DNA from: Bacteroides sp.
Lineage (GTDB): Bacteria; Bacteroidota; Bacteroidia; Bacteroidales; SM23-62
Assembly: GCA_011053095.1 (NCBI GenBank)
Contig: DRHS01000052.1
Location: 1-51,995 of the forward strand
Direction of reading: 5' to 3'
DNA length: 51,995 nucleotides
Below the pieces are notes generated by a model that saw only the letters and a program-made list of their open reading frames with translations, did not search any database and was not told the DNA's origin. Every line of letters starts with the position of its first letter. Positions within the stretch are counted from its first letter, which is position 1. Of this stretch, positions 1 through 8,900 are shown piece by piece. The position numbers and the translations under genes were made by a program.

Positions 1-492
1 GTTTCTGGCTTTAATGATGATTTGAAGCGAATTGCCTATTAGTGCCGATCCACAAGTAAAGCCGGGAGAGCTCCCAAACTGCCCTTCAAGTTGTCCGTTT
101 TCAAGAAGGACTTCAGGCCCTCCATCCAGACTGTAATAAGTATACAATGTATCCTGGTTGGTTTCCATCGATTCTGGTGGAATGACATATTGCCAGAGAT
201 CAACTTTGATCTTCACACCATCGGTTTCTCCAGAGATATCAATTGATTCTGATGTCCAAATCGCAAATCCATCCAGGTCACTGCCGGAAAAAACAGAATC
301 CCGTACTTCAAAATGATCATCATTCGGGCCTCCATCATTATCAAAAACACAGCTGTCGGTGTTGATAGACCACTTCCCATTCCCGGGATCGGTGGTACCA
401 TCAATATAATTGAATCCCTCAAACCAAATCGTGTCCTGGGCATTGGCAGGGAGCCAAAGGGTGAGTCCTAGAAGTAATATTCCCAGACGCAT
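1..492 (-). CDS. Secreted protein, C-terminus cut by window edge
   Basis: The first 164 residues are visible and the gene runs off the left edge. The start at 492 gives a clean signal peptide (MRLGILLLGLTLWLPANAQD, cleavage near NA-Q); upstream in the same frame there is no other ATG, and GGAG lies 8 bases before the ATG. The mature part begins DTIWFEGF and has W, G and D-rich beta-strand sequence (NGKWSINTDS, DLDGFAIWTS), which resembles the jelly-roll or lectin-like domains common in large secreted Bacteroidota proteins. A T9SS sorting domain may lie beyond the edge but cannot be seen. Function is unknown; export is the only firm prediction. Confidence 0.75.
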   Translation of the reverse strand, partial: MRLGILLLGLTLWLPANAQDTIWFEGFNYIDGTTDPGNGKWSINTDSCVFDNDGGPNDDHFEVRDSVFSGSDLDGFAIWTSESIDISGETDGVKIKVDLWQYVIPPESMETNQDTLYTYYSLDGGPEVLLENGQLEGQFGSSPGFTCGSALIGNSLQIIIKARN

Positions 493-936
493 TAATAATG
501 CTCCTGGGATAGACTTCTCAATCAGCAGTTTTCCGAGAACCTGGGCAGGTCTCAGAACGTATTTTGATATGTTTGAATCAGCAGTGATCAGCTATTTTAG
601 TTACTTATAAACAATAAAATTCCCATCCGATCTTTTTGTCTTTTTTTTTTAAAGATCAGCGGAACTTTTGAAATATTTTAACGGGCCCATAAAACCCCCA
701 TAGTGGGTTAATGGACCCTGCTTAATAACAAACCTATAATATGACCCGAAATTTGTCCCTCAGGTTGCACCTTTGGGACCCATTTTCCGGCCAAAAACGG
801 GAGTATCTCAAACATCCCGCATAACAATTCTATATTTACCTGATAATGAATGTCTTTAATTCTATATATAATAATGATCTAATACGTTGGATATAATATA
901 AAGTTATCTAACATCGGACAAAAAAATACTATCTGT
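493..936. other. Intergenic region with one hairpin, no gene seen
   Basis: This AT-rich gap of 444 bases between recO and the left-edge gene has no credible coding frame. It contains a long T run (about 638-652) and a compact inverted repeat at 755-779 in which GTCCC/GGGAC and AGGT/ACCT pair around a TGC loop with a small internal loop. No T tract follows the hairpin on either strand, so it is not a standard terminator. The promoter of the left-edge gene should lie here, but I find no convincing TTG/TAnnTTTG pair. Confidence 0.4.
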
Positions 937-1677
937 CTATATTTCATTTTCATCACTGTAAATTTCACTTAATACAGAGAGGGAATTTACCTTTCCAAAT
1001 CCATGTAAATGCAGGCGGTAATAGTCCATCATATCCTCAAGAAATTTTACTCTTACATTTTGATTTACTGATATTTCCGTCATCCCACCAAAACCGGTTT
1101 CAAGCAACTCATGCAATAGAGCAGAACTATGCTTATCAAAATAATCCGGATGAAGCCCGGTTCCATTACTGAATTGTCCGTTCCTCATATCGAATCCGGT
1201 CTTTTCACCTCCGAAATTGTTTTCCGGGATGAATCCCATAAATTTTGTGAGTTGGACCAGGAAAATGAGATGAAAATTTACCGTACCCTCATCCGAAATA
1301 TCAAGCAGTTGAAGGCTGTGTTCTAGGAATTTAAACAGTTCCGGGTTAGGGTCTTCCTCCCTCAGAACTTTATAAAGAACTTCCGACAGGAAAAGTGCCT
1401 GGCTGCTTTTATGGTGATCAAATGGAATGCTCCGAAAGGGAATGTAGTTCCGCATTTCTATCAGCCTCTGCAGGTCTTTTCCCTCTTTATGATAGGCTTC
1501 GATTTCGAGCAATGTGAAGGGTTGCAGGAAGCTGCTTGAGAATTTGGTTTTCTTTCCTCGGATGCTGTTTACAAGGTAAGACTGCCGTCCGAACAGGTCG
1601 GTATAGACGTACACAATAGCACTGCTTTCCTTGTATTTGATATGATGAAGTACGACCCCTTTTACCTTCTGTATCAT
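937..1677 (-). CDS. recO: DNA repair protein RecO
   Basis: RecO works with RecR in the RecFOR pathway to load RecA onto SSB-coated single-stranded DNA and to anneal strands during gap repair. The 246-residue protein has the N-terminal OB fold (MIQKVKGVVLHHIKYKESS, then the FGRQSYLV and RGKK strands) followed by the helical C-terminal domain (SEVLYKVLREEDPNPELF and FMGFIPENN). Length fits the family. The zinc-finger cysteines of many other RecO proteins are absent, as is usual in this phylum. It lies downstream of porZ on the same strand, separated by 327 bases that contain repeats. The assignment is by whole-sequence resemblance and is firm. Confidence 0.93.
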   Translation of the reverse strand: MIQKVKGVVLHHIKYKESSAIVYVYTDLFGRQSYLVNSIRGKKTKFSSSFLQPFTLLEIEAYHKEGKDLQRLIEMRNYIPFRSIPFDHHKSSQALFLSEVLYKVLREEDPNPELFKFLEHSLQLLDISDEGTVNFHLIFLVQLTKFMGFIPENNFGGEKTGFDMRNGQFSNGTGLHPDYFDKHSSALLHELLETGFGGMTEISVNQNVRVKFLEDMMDYYRLHLHGFGKVNSLSVLSEIYSDENEI

Positions 1678-1760
1678 TGTTGCTATGCCCGATCAGTCTT
1701 AAAACTGGGTATTTTTTTCAAGATTTCCAAGCTTTTAGACCCTTCTGGAGTGGATTTAGC

Positions 1761-1838
1761 ATTGCCGATTGCATAGTCAGTTTCCAGGTTTTCAAGCCGG
1801 GTTTTCAAAATTTGCTTTATTGCCGATAGCATTGTCAG
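1761..1838. repeat. Imperfect 20-bp direct repeat, period 58 bp
   Basis: ATTGCCGATtGCATaGTCAG at 1761-1780 recurs at 1819-1838 as ATTGCCGATaGCATtGTCAG, with 2 mismatches in 20. Between them GGTTTTCAA also occurs twice. Role unknown; it could be a remnant of a dispersed intergenic repeat. Confidence 0.6.
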
Positions 1839-1934
1839 CAAAGAAGCCTCCCCAGCTGTGCAGTATAAACAATTGTAATTGATGAGTTTTCCAATATTTG
1901 CATTATTCCGCAGGCATTGCTGATGACGAACCTT

Positions 1935-1960
1935 CTTTTTGTAGTTATTGCTACAAAAAG
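1935..1960. repeat. Perfect 10-bp inverted repeat, 6-base loop
   Basis: CTTTTTGTAG and CTACAAAAAG flank the loop TTATTG. The arm nearest porZ lies 45 bases past the porZ stop, so the hairpin would form in the porZ 3' region. No T tract follows it on the minus strand, making it a weak terminator candidate at best. Confidence 0.55.
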
Positions 1961-2004
1961 CCGAGAGGAATTTGCAATGCCAAGGCACAGCAAATTTTTA
2001 CAAC

Positions 2005-4311
2005 CTAATTAATAACCAGAAGCTTGGTAATGTGCGTCTGGGATCCGTCTTCGTTGGTGCAAAAAACCATATAAACACCGGTACTGACACGATTGCCCGA
2101 AAAACTGCGGCCATCCCAGATTGCCTGTCCGCCGAGCGCGGTTGTCTCAAAGACGATGTTTCCTCCAATGTCTGTGATCTTTACGATTACATTGCCTACC
2201 AGTCCGGTGATAACAATTTCGCCCTGGTAGTCATGGCGAACCGGGTTCGGGTAAACATAAACATCTCCGAAGTTTTCCTTGCCTTCGATAGCCGTGCTTT
2301 TATATGAGATTAATCCAGCATCCGTGCCGATATATACGATGCCATTCTCAGGGTTTATTACTATGTCGGTGATGGCGTTTGATAGCAAGGGACTGTCATC
2401 TTCGGTGAAGTGGTGGACTTCCTCAAGTCCATCATCAGAAACCAGGTATACGCCCGACTTTGCAGTGCCGATCCATTTGCGGTTGGCTCCATCAACAGCA
2501 ATGGCTGTGACTTTCTCTGTTCCAAGTAAAATATCTGCAAGGCCGGTGCCGTCGTTGCGTGGGACTATGATCTGCTGTCCGTAAAAAGCTTCGTCTTCGA
2601 AAACTCTTGTGGGACTGTAATACACAATTATCCCCTTATCCGTTCCTACCCAGATATTATTATCATTGTCTTCAGCAAGCGCATAAACATTATTGGATAT
2701 AACCTTCCCGTTGACATCTACAATATCAAACTTCTCATATCTGTCATCCGAAATATCATCAATGCTGCCGTTAAAATCGCAGGCAAAGAGTCCATGGTTC
2801 AAGGGACAAATAACCCATTTATGGTCGGCATAGGTGTTTATTATTCTTCCGAGTCCATCAATATTCAACTTGCCATCCAGCACAAAGCTTTTCCATTTCC
2901 CGTCTGTCTTTCTCACAGAAATAGGCTCTTCCACCCCCGCATTGGTAACCCAGAGATTATTCCCCTGATCGTATACACTTCCCCCGAGACGGATAAGTGA
3001 AGTGGATTCAATACCCTGAAGTGAACTGTTGGTTTCGTCATACACCCCTGCAATCTCTCCAGACCTGAATTCGATCATTCCGTATCCCCAGGTTGATCCC
3101 ATAACATGATTTTTATCCGCCGGATCAATTGAAATATGTATCATATCCCGATTTTCCGGTGTTTTGTTCCCCGACCACTGGCTTTCACGAAATTCATTCA
3201 GTTCGGCCCACCGGTAAGTGTTCCCCCATCCGGGGGTAAGCATGCCAGCGGCAGTATACAACAGGTCCTCCTGTAATGCTATGGAAACAACATCTCCCGA
3301 AAGAGGACCGTTGGGTACGATGAATTCCTTTTCTCCCCAGGCGGGACTCCTGTACATTCCCAAAGTCTTGTCAGCAACCCAGAATACACCGTTATCATAG
3401 TCTGCATGCACGGGACTGAGCGAAGATATTACATGACCTGCTTCATGCTCTGGAGTGTAAGCTGTGGCATACAATCCGGTAACCACGATAAGCTCGTTTT
3501 CGTCTCCCCTGACATGATAAACCTTATTGCTCTCCAGCAACTCAAAATCATTCCAGATCCCGTTTTCCCGGTAATACACATTGTCTCCACCGGGCAATGG
3601 ATTCCTGAAAGACACATATAGCTTATCCCAGGTCCAGGTGATGGAGGTAAAAGGACCGGCAGGATGAGGAACGTCGGTGATCAGGATCCAGTTATTATAG
3701 TCAACCAGGTTTGTGTTATTGAGGTTGGCCTCGTAAATTCCCGCTTCAGTCGCGGCAAACAACATGACTCCATCAGTGGTCATGTCAAAGACATTTAAAA
3801 ATCCCCCATTCTCCCCTATCAGATAGGTATCCTTAATCTCCTTTTTCTCAAGGTTCACCACCACAATTCCGAAACCACATGAGAGGTATGCGAGATCATC
3901 CACAATGAGAATATTATTGATGGTCTTGTTTGCGGTGATCTGCTTGCGCTTGATATCCGGAATATTGAAGATTTCATCGCCCTCAACAATATCTATATTG
4001 GTATTGGCATAACCGATTACAAGGTTCTCACGGCCAGAGGAATAACTGATTGCATTGATCTCAAGATCTGATAATCCATCACTTTTTGTTAGAATATTTA
4101 CCGTGTTAGACTCCATGTCAAAATAATAGAGTCCACTCTGGGTTCCGCAGTAAACGCGATCTCCGGCAATGGCCACCTGTCTTGCCACCTGGTAAGATAA
4201 ATGGGATTGCCAGTCTCCTATCCCTGCCTGTCCAAAAAGTTCACCTCCCCGCACAGCCACTAATAGAAGAAACACGCATAAAACACTTCTAAAGAATCTT
4301 TCCCGTATCAT
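2005..4311 (-). CDS. porZ: T9SS component PorZ-like two-propeller protein with sorting domain
   Basis: PorZ is an outer-surface part of the T9SS attachment complex and is itself delivered by the T9SS. The protein has 768 residues. After a signal peptide (MIRERFFRSVLCVFLLL...) comes a beta-propeller beginning GIGDWQSHLSYQVARQVA, with repeated blades such as NNIWVGTDKGIIVYY and NRKWIGTAKSGVYLV. The last 80 residues form a T9SS type A sorting domain (VYPNPVRHDYQGEIVI, ending in KLLVIN). PorZ of Porphyromonas has two propellers, a sorting domain and nearly this length. I chose the start at 4311 because it begins the signal peptide and avoids overlap with rdgB; a start at 4389 would run 35 bases into rdgB. 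The role is inferred from architecture. Confidence 0.85.
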   Translation of the reverse strand: MIRERFFRSVLCVFLLLVAVRGGELFGQAGIGDWQSHLSYQVARQVAIAGDRVYCGTQSGLYYFDMESNTVNILTKSDGLSDLEINAISYSSGRENLVIGYANTNIDIVEGDEIFNIPDIKRKQITANKTINNILIVDDLAYLSCGFGIVVVNLEKKEIKDTYLIGENGGFLNVFDMTTDGVMLFAATEAGIYEANLNNTNLVDYNNWILITDVPHPAGPFTSITWTWDKLYVSFRNPLPGGDNVYYRENGIWNDFELLESNKVYHVRGDENELIVVTGLYATAYTPEHEAGHVISSLSPVHADYDNGVFWVADKTLGMYRSPAWGEKEFIVPNGPLSGDVVSIALQEDLLYTAAGMLTPGWGNTYRWAELNEFRESQWSGNKTPENRDMIHISIDPADKNHVMGSTWGYGMIEFRSGEIAGVYDETNSSLQGIESTSLIRLGGSVYDQGNNLWVTNAGVEEPISVRKTDGKWKSFVLDGKLNIDGLGRIINTYADHKWVICPLNHGLFACDFNGSIDDISDDRYEKFDIVDVNGKVISNNVYALAEDNDNNIWVGTDKGIIVYYSPTRVFEDEAFYGQQIIVPRNDGTGLADILLGTEKVTAIAVDGANRKWIGTAKSGVYLVSDDGLEEVHHFTEDDSPLLSNAITDIVINPENGIVYIGTDAGLISYKSTAIEGKENFGDVYVYPNPVRHDYQGEIVITGLVGNVIVKITDIGGNIVFETTALGGQAIWDGRSFSGNRVSTGVYMVFCTNEDGSQTHITKLLVIN

Positions 4312-4354
4312 TTCGATGCTTTGGATATTAATACGATAAAACCTGGAACTTATT

Positions 4355-4963
4355 TTATGAACCAGCATAATTATGCAGAAATTCAACAAGCTTATTCACA
4401 GCTCTGGCCCGGTGACTGATCTTATTTTTCCCCTCCAGTGACATCTCAGCAAATGTTTCAGCATAACCCTCGGGCAGGAAAACCGGGTCATATCCGAAAC
4501 CACCCTCGCCCCTCAATTCACCGAGGATTTCTCCTTCGACCACTCCTTCAAAGGTGAATTCCTTTCCATCAATGATCAGGGCAATAACAGTCCGGAATCC
4601 TGCACCCCGGTCACCAATACCATCCATCCTTCGCAGCAGCGTCCGGATATTTGCCGCTGAAACATCCTCTCCCGGCAACCTCCCTCCGCTTAACTCAGCG
4701 AAGCGGGCCGAATAAACACCAGGCTCCCCACCAAGAGCCCTCACTTCCAGTCCCGTATCATCCGCAAAACAATTTAGTCCCAGGCGCGCATAAACAAACC
4801 GGGCTTTCTGAATGGCATTTCCCTCAAGGCTGTCCTGTTCCTCCGGAATATCATCCGTAATACCGGCCTGATCCAGGGTCAGCACCCTGAAACTGTCACT
4901 CAATATGGCCTGGATTTCGATGGCCTTATGCTCATTATGTGTTGCAAAAATCAGTTCCCTCAT
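4355..4963 (-). CDS. rdgB: XTP/dITP diphosphatase (RdgB/HAM1)
   Basis: This enzyme hydrolyses non-canonical purine triphosphates (dITP, XTP, ITP) to monophosphate and pyrophosphate, keeping them out of DNA and RNA. The 202-residue protein carries the family motifs in order: ATHNEHK for the triphosphate near the N-terminus, [10 protein letters not shown] with the catalytic acidic residues, [20 protein letters not shown], and SHRARA near the C-terminus. Length is typical. The stop lies 43 bases before the chosen porZ start on the same strand, so the two may be cotranscribed. A strong terminator separates it from the usp gene upstream. Confidence 0.96.
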   Translation of the reverse strand: MRELIFATHNEHKAIEIQAILSDSFRVLTLDQAGITDDIPEEQDSLEGNAIQKARFVYARLGLNCFADDTGLEVRALGGEPGVYSARFAELSGGRLPGEDVSAANIRTLLRRMDGIGDRGAGFRTVIALIIDGKEFTFEGVVEGEILGELRGEGGFGYDPVFLPEGYAETFAEMSLEGKNKISHRARAVNKLVEFLHNYAGS

Positions 4964-4978
4964 TTTTCAAATCACCAT

Positions 4979-5014
4979 AAAAAAAGCCGCAAAGCGTTGA
5001 TCAAACGTTGCGGC
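4979..5014 (-). terminator. Rho-independent terminator of the usp gene
   Basis: Read on the minus strand, GCCGCAA...TTGCGGC with an inner CGTT/AACG pairing forms a stem of about 11 bp with a TGATC loop (4986-5014), followed by seven T residues. It begins 22 bases after the stop of the universal stress protein gene. Confidence 0.9.
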
Positions 5015-5036
5015 TAACATACAAATTCTTCAGTGA

Positions 5037-5876
5037 TTATCCTCCGGTTGCACTGAATCCATGACCGAACTTACCGGGCCGTGGATTGACGCACATGACA
5101 GGGATCTCATAATGGTTGGATATGATCTGCTGTTCGTTGGCACCTATTACATAATCAGCCATAGAAATGTTTTTCGTAGTCATGATGAGCAGCAGATCGG
5201 CATTGATCTCATGAGCAAAATCGATCGTCTCGTGGGTAAAATCTTTCTTCCCGGGAGAGGTATGGATCTCATACGGGATATCATTACTCTTCAAAAATTT
5301 CTCAGTGAACATTAGGTTTGAGGTAACCCCTTTTATAAATTTCTTATCGGTAACCTTATCCTTAATAATGTAAAAAGTGGAACTATACAACCTGGCGATA
5401 TAATAAATCCAGCTGATTTTCTCCTTGTTTTCACTCCTGAAATCAAGCGGGAAAACGATCTTTTCAAAACCATGCGATGTGGGTGGTGCCTGCACTACAA
5501 TAAAGGGCACTTTGGATCCTGCAATTACTTTCAGGGCCCAGCTGCCAATAAGTTTTTGCATTCCCTTCATGCCATGGGTCCCCATAATGACCATTTCTGC
5601 ATGAATATCGGTTGCAATCTCTGAAATGGTAGTAAAAATGTTACCAGCCGGTACAACCGTATCGGTCTTCACATTGTACTTCTTCTGCGTCTCCTCGGCA
5701 AGGGCATCCATCTTGACCTGTGCCTCATCAATCTCATTGTCCTTTTTTACAATGTGAATAAGGGTAACAGTCGTGTTCAAATGCTGGGCCAGATTGATTC
5801 CATGCTCCAGGGCATAGCCGGACCTTTTTGTGAAATCCCAGGTTACGAGAATCGGTTTTTTGACTTTCTCTTCCAT
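5037..5876 (-). CDS. Tandem-domain universal stress protein (UspA family)
   Basis: The 279-residue cytoplasmic protein contains two Usp folds. The first (about 1-135) begins KPILVTWDFTKRSGYALEH and ends with the nucleotide-binding signature GTHGMKG followed by GS nine residues on, so this half probably binds ATP. The second (about 145-265, starting KIVFPLDF) has IMTTKNISMADYVIG in the equivalent place and lacks the glycine signature, so it is probably structural. Its own terminator follows, so it is likely monocistronic. It is divergent from the receptor cyclase gene, with 86 bases between the start codons. The physiological trigger is not visible. Confidence 0.9.
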   Translation of the reverse strand: MEEKVKKPILVTWDFTKRSGYALEHGINLAQHLNTTVTLIHIVKKDNEIDEAQVKMDALAEETQKKYNVKTDTVVPAGNIFTTISEIATDIHAEMVIMGTHGMKGMQKLIGSWALKVIAGSKVPFIVVQAPPTSHGFEKIVFPLDFRSENKEKISWIYYIARLYSSTFYIIKDKVTDKKFIKGVTSNLMFTEKFLKSNDIPYEIHTSPGKKDFTHETIDFAHEINADLLLIMTTKNISMADYVIGANEQQIISNHYEIPVMCVNPRPGKFGHGFSATGG

Positions 5877-5962
5877 AATTATGATATATTCTTAATTAAG
5901 GATATAAATTCATAAATTTGTTTACTTTGAGCCAAGCTCAATAATATTCAGAATCACAAGTT

Positions 5963-8900
5963 ATGAATTTTCTTCACATTTCGAGAAAATTTGTTTTCAT
6001 TTTTTTAGCTTTTGTATGCTTGATTTGTTTGGGTTTTGATTTATCAGCTTCTCATTCTCAAGAACTTGGCCACCCTCATATTCAAACCTTTCTTCCCGGT
6101 TCATATACATATGTAAATCACTATAATTCCATTGTTCAGAGCGCGGACGGGTTCATTTTTGTCGGTGCCAGGAATGGGATCCTTTGTTATAACGGAATCA
6201 CCTGGAAGCATATTTCATTAAACAACGACATCCATCTTTTGCGCCACCAGGAACGAATAATTGCTTGGTCTAAGAATTTTATTGGTTCCGTGTCCTATAC
6301 AACTTCAGGTGATTTTGAGTATGTTCCGGGTGATACGTTGAATTCAGGTGACATCCTCAACATCGAGTCACATGCCAACATACTCTACATTCTTACCTCT
6401 GAGGGATTATTTATTAATGGCCCTTCCGGGGAGGTTGAATTTCCGGCAGAGCAGAAGCCTGAAAGTATTTTCCCTTCCGGGGATGGAATTTTTATCCTTA
6501 CCGGGACAAATGAATTGTACCGGCACTCGGGTGAAAGGCTCGAAATAACTGCAGTTCCCGGGGGAATAGAACACCTGTCCCATGTCTTGAAATCAGGAGA
6601 TAACACGCTTTTCATTGACGGAATCAACAGCGAGGTGTTTCTTGGTTTTCCCGGACAGGAAATGAACCGGATTGCCCAGCCGGCCGGTTTTCTTGATGAA
6701 TTCGGTTTTAACTGCGCTTCTGTAATCTCTTCCGGACGTATTGCTTACGGAACACAAACCGGTGGAGTAATTGTCAGTACTGAAGAAGGAGAGGTTATCA
6801 GGAGGATCGGTAAGCTAGAGGGACTGTATGGAAATGATGTCAAAAAACTAATGGTGGATGTATCTGAAAATCTATGGGTTCTTCATGAACATTCAGTGAG
6901 CAGAATAGAATTCCCCTCGGCTTTTAGTTATTATACTTCCTCAGCCGGACTCGAGGGAAACATTAAAGACATTCTGAGATTTGAGGGAGAATTGTATGCT
7001 GCGGGAAGCAAGGGACTCTTCCGCCTCTCTCCCCAGGATGATTCAATCACCCCCTCTTCACAAGAAGCCCGGTTTGCACGCGTTGCAGGTATCCAGGAAG
7101 ATTGCAACTGTCTTGTTGGGACTGTCGGGGGACTGGTGGTGGGGAGTAACGGTGGACTCCTGCATATAACCGGACAACAGAAAATAATAATCCTTTCCGA
7201 CCCGGTAACTGCCCTGCATTATGATCCCGGTCTTGATCTACTGTTTGCAGGTACAGTCAATGGAATACGAATTTTTAAAATGAATGGATGGGAGGAAATA
7301 AGAGACCTGTCACTTCCCAATATCAGTATTGATGCCATTTCAGTTTCTTCAGCCGGGATCCTCTGGCTTACTTCAATGTCAGGACCTGTATACCGCTCAA
7401 CCAAACCCATCAGCGAGGCTGGTGGTTTAAGCTATTCTAACTTTACTGCTCCGGATCTTCAGTCCACAGAAGGTTCATATATTGAACCGCTCGAAACCGG
7501 TGGCAGGCTGCTGTTTTCCGGTGACGGGGGACTGTTCACCTATGAGCCGGCTAAACAGTTGTTTCTTCCGGATACAATATTTGATTTTACTTTGCAGACG
7601 GGAGCAAGCAGGATAGGTGAAATAGAAGAAACCTCAGACAATAACATCTGGTTTATTGTTAACCAGCCTGGCAGACCAAGGGGGGAAATTTGGGTGGCAA
7701 AACAAGCTGAGAATGGAGAATACGAAATCAATGCCCTGAAATATCACCACCTTGATTCAAAGATTATTAACTGCCTTTTTGCTGAAAAAGAGAATGTTAT
7801 GTGGATGGGTACAAATGACGGTATATTGAAATATGATCCCGTTTACGCCAGACCCGAATCAACCACTTTCCATACCCATATATCCGGCATCCATGTAGCA
7901 AGGGGTGAACAGGGTCAGGTAAATCCCCAGAACCTGCTGACCAGATTTTCATCTTCCAGCAATAGTCTGCGCTTTGATTTCATATCAACCGATTTTACCT
8001 GGGAGTCCGATCCGCTGTTCCAGTACCGGCTTGTGGGACTTGCTGAGGAATGGTCGGAATGGGCTAAAAATTCATTTGTGGAGTTCGGGGGACTAAAACC
8101 GGGAAGGTATGAATTCCTTGTTCGCAGCCAGGACGTCTATGGCTCAGTTTCCGAAATAGCCACTTTCGTTTTCAGGATCAAAGCACCTCCGTTTTTGGCA
8201 TGGTATGCATTTCTTTTCTATGGTCTGCTTGTCGTGGTCATTGTATATTTCATACAGAAATGGTTTAAACTTCAGCAATTGAAAGAACAATACCATATCG
8301 AAGAGGTCGTACTGGAAAGGACAGAGTCATTGATCAAGGAAAAAGAAAAATCAGATGATCTCCTTGCCAACATACTTCCAAAAACTACCTCCGATGAATT
8401 AAAACTGACTGGCAAGGTAACCTCCAGTAAATTCAAAATGTGTACTGTCCTGTTTGCAGATATCCAGGGTTTTACAAAGATCGCGGAGGAAATGGATGCC
8501 GATAAACTTATTGACCAGCTTGACAAGTTCTATTTCCAGTTTGATTCAGTGGTGGGGAAATTCAATATCGAAAAGATTAAAACCATCGGGGATGCATACA
8601 TGGCCGCCGGTGGCATTCCAATAAAGAACCGGACGAATCCGGTTGAAGTTATCCTTGCCGCACTCGAAATGCAACAGCACATGAAGGAGCTTAAAAAAAC
8701 AAAAACCGATATCTGGGATCTCAGGATAGGAATACATACCGGATCGGTTATTGCAGGGGTCGTGGGACAAAAAAAATATTCATACGATATCTGGGGAGAT
8801 ACAGTTAATACCGCCAGCCGAATGGAATCATCCGGTGAAGCCGGGCGGGTAAACATCTCAGCAACCACCTACAAGCTTATTAAAGATTTCTTCCAGTGTG

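Larger units (their letters stand above)
1678..2004. other. Repeat-bearing intergenic region between porZ and recO
   Basis: The 327-base gap contains an imperfect direct repeat (1761-1780 and 1819-1838) and a perfect inverted repeat (1935-1960), each listed separately. A 101-codon open frame on the minus strand (1683-1988) fills the gap, but it is rich in Cys and Asn, has no recognisable domain and no ribosome-binding site, and it spans the repeats, so I do not call it a gene. Confidence 0.4.

Noticed and set aside
1683-1988. 101-codon minus-strand frame between porZ and recO
   Set aside because: It has unusual Cys/Asn-rich composition, no recognisable domain and no ribosome-binding site, and it overlaps non-coding-looking repeats.
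4312-4389. Longer start for porZ at 4389
   Set aside because: It would overlap rdgB and place 26 residues before a clear signal peptide.
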